Shown here piece after piece: positions 5,131 to 5,328 of a DNA stretch of 5,328 nucleotides. The notes beneath the pieces were generated by a model that saw only the letters and a list, made by a program, of their open reading frames with translations, was not told the origin of the DNA and searched no databases. Origin of the DNA: Lachnospiraceae bacterium (GTDB lineage Bacteria > Bacillota > Clostridia > Lachnospirales > Lachnospiraceae). The position numbers and the translations under genes are program-made. Positions within the stretch are counted from its first letter, which is position 1, and each line of letters begins with the position of its first letter. The stretch covers positions 1-5,328 of the forward strand of contig CAAGKE010000098.1 of assembly GCA_900770325.1 (NCBI GenBank). Direction: 5' to 3'.

Positions 5131-5328
5131 AGTTTTAGTTGCAAATGATTCAGTATTTTTATTAGGTAATTGTGAAACTCGTAAAACTGCCCTCTGAAGG
5201 GCTGTATGTCTCCCAGTGTACAGCATCGAAAACGACATTTTAATGAGATGTCTGCCAAAGGAAGACATTTTGTCTTACTGTGGCAGACAGAACAGAAAAA
5301 TGCTCGTTTTCGAGATGAACACGGGAGA
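5131..5328 (+). ncRNA. Structured non-coding transcript or leader after the MerR-type promoter (runs past the right edge)
   Basis: No gene with a ribosome binding site is seen from the predicted start (about 5137) to the end. Instead there are complementary segments: AGTTTTA/TAAAACT (5131-5137/5182-5188), a hairpin GCCCT-CTGA-AGGGC (5189-5202), an alternative hairpin GCTGTA/TACAGC (5201-5206/5219-5224), and a long rod from 5209 to the edge. I do not recognise a known riboswitch, T-box, tmRNA, RNase P, SRP or CRISPR consensus. It may be a stand-alone RNA, the leader of a gene beyond the window, or a palindromic mobile element. The 5131-5137 pairing would only form fully if transcription starts at the beginning of that segment. 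Confidence 0.5.
5209..5328. repeat. Long imperfect palindrome, about 41 base pairs
   Basis: From the tip outward: AAGACA/TGTCTT (5262-5267/5271-5276) with a TTT loop; TGTCTGCCA/TGGCAGACA (5249-5257/5281-5289); CATTTT/AAAATG (5236-5241/5297-5302); TCGAAAACGA/TCGTTTTCGA (5226-5235/5304-5313), with C5303 bulged; GTGT/ACAC (5216-5219/5319-5322); TCTCCC/GGGAGA (5209-5214/5323-5328), with A5215 bulged. Small internal loops separate the helices. The outermost helix touches the window edge, so the element may be longer. Confidence 0.75.

Noticed and set aside
5029..5268. Minus-strand ORF of 79 aa at the right end
   Set aside because: It starts within the hairpin loop, crosses the MerR-type promoter and the end of the methyltransferase gene, and has no ribosome binding site or recognisable family.
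5131..5328. Known riboswitch, T-box, tmRNA, RNase P, SRP RNA or CRISPR repeats
   Set aside because: None of the conserved core sequences of these classes was found by eye; a covariance model search would settle it.

Overview
The window looks like chromosomal DNA of a spore-forming, probably gut-associated member of the Bacillota, most likely a Lachnospiraceae-type clostridium. This rests on strong AGGAGG-type ribosome binding sites, moderate GC coding regions with very AT-rich intergenic DNA, a CotF-type spore coat protein, a sporulation-type promoter, and a receiver-SARP response regulator of the kind common in that group. No housekeeping marker fixes the species.

Left half, minus strand, read right to left. 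A SARP-type response regulator (2970-2146) is followed by a sodium/proton-coupled acidic amino acid or dicarboxylate symporter (2042-789) and the N-terminal half of a PepV-like M20 dipeptidase (715 to beyond the left edge). No terminator is visible between the first two, so they may be co-transcribed. The dipeptidase has its own plausible sigma-A promoter in the 73-bp gap. Together they suggest regulated uptake of acidic amino acids or dicarboxylates plus intracellular peptide breakdown, though the link to the regulator is inferred only from position.

Centre, plus strand. A two-gene sporulation unit (3245-3705) encodes a 61-residue ferritin-like/coat-type protein and an 87-residue CotF-family protein. 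It lies behind a sigma-G-like promoter and a nested hairpin leader. Two near-identical 27-bp palindromes with GTTACTGT/ACAGTAAC arms flank this unit, one in its leader and one just after it at the likely start of the next transcript.

Right half, plus strand. One long gene (3865-5055) encodes a MerR-type DNA-binding domain fused to a SAM-dependent methyltransferase. Its leader contains a hairpin with terminator signals pointing the wrong way. Directly after the gene is a promoter with the layout MerR proteins act on: a 19-bp spacer filled by an imperfect palindrome. The transcript it would start contains no recognisable gene before the window ends. Instead it holds a series of stems and a long rod-like hairpin of about 120 nt (41 base pairs by eye) that runs to the right edge. 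This non-coding structured region is the part of the window least explained by known features.
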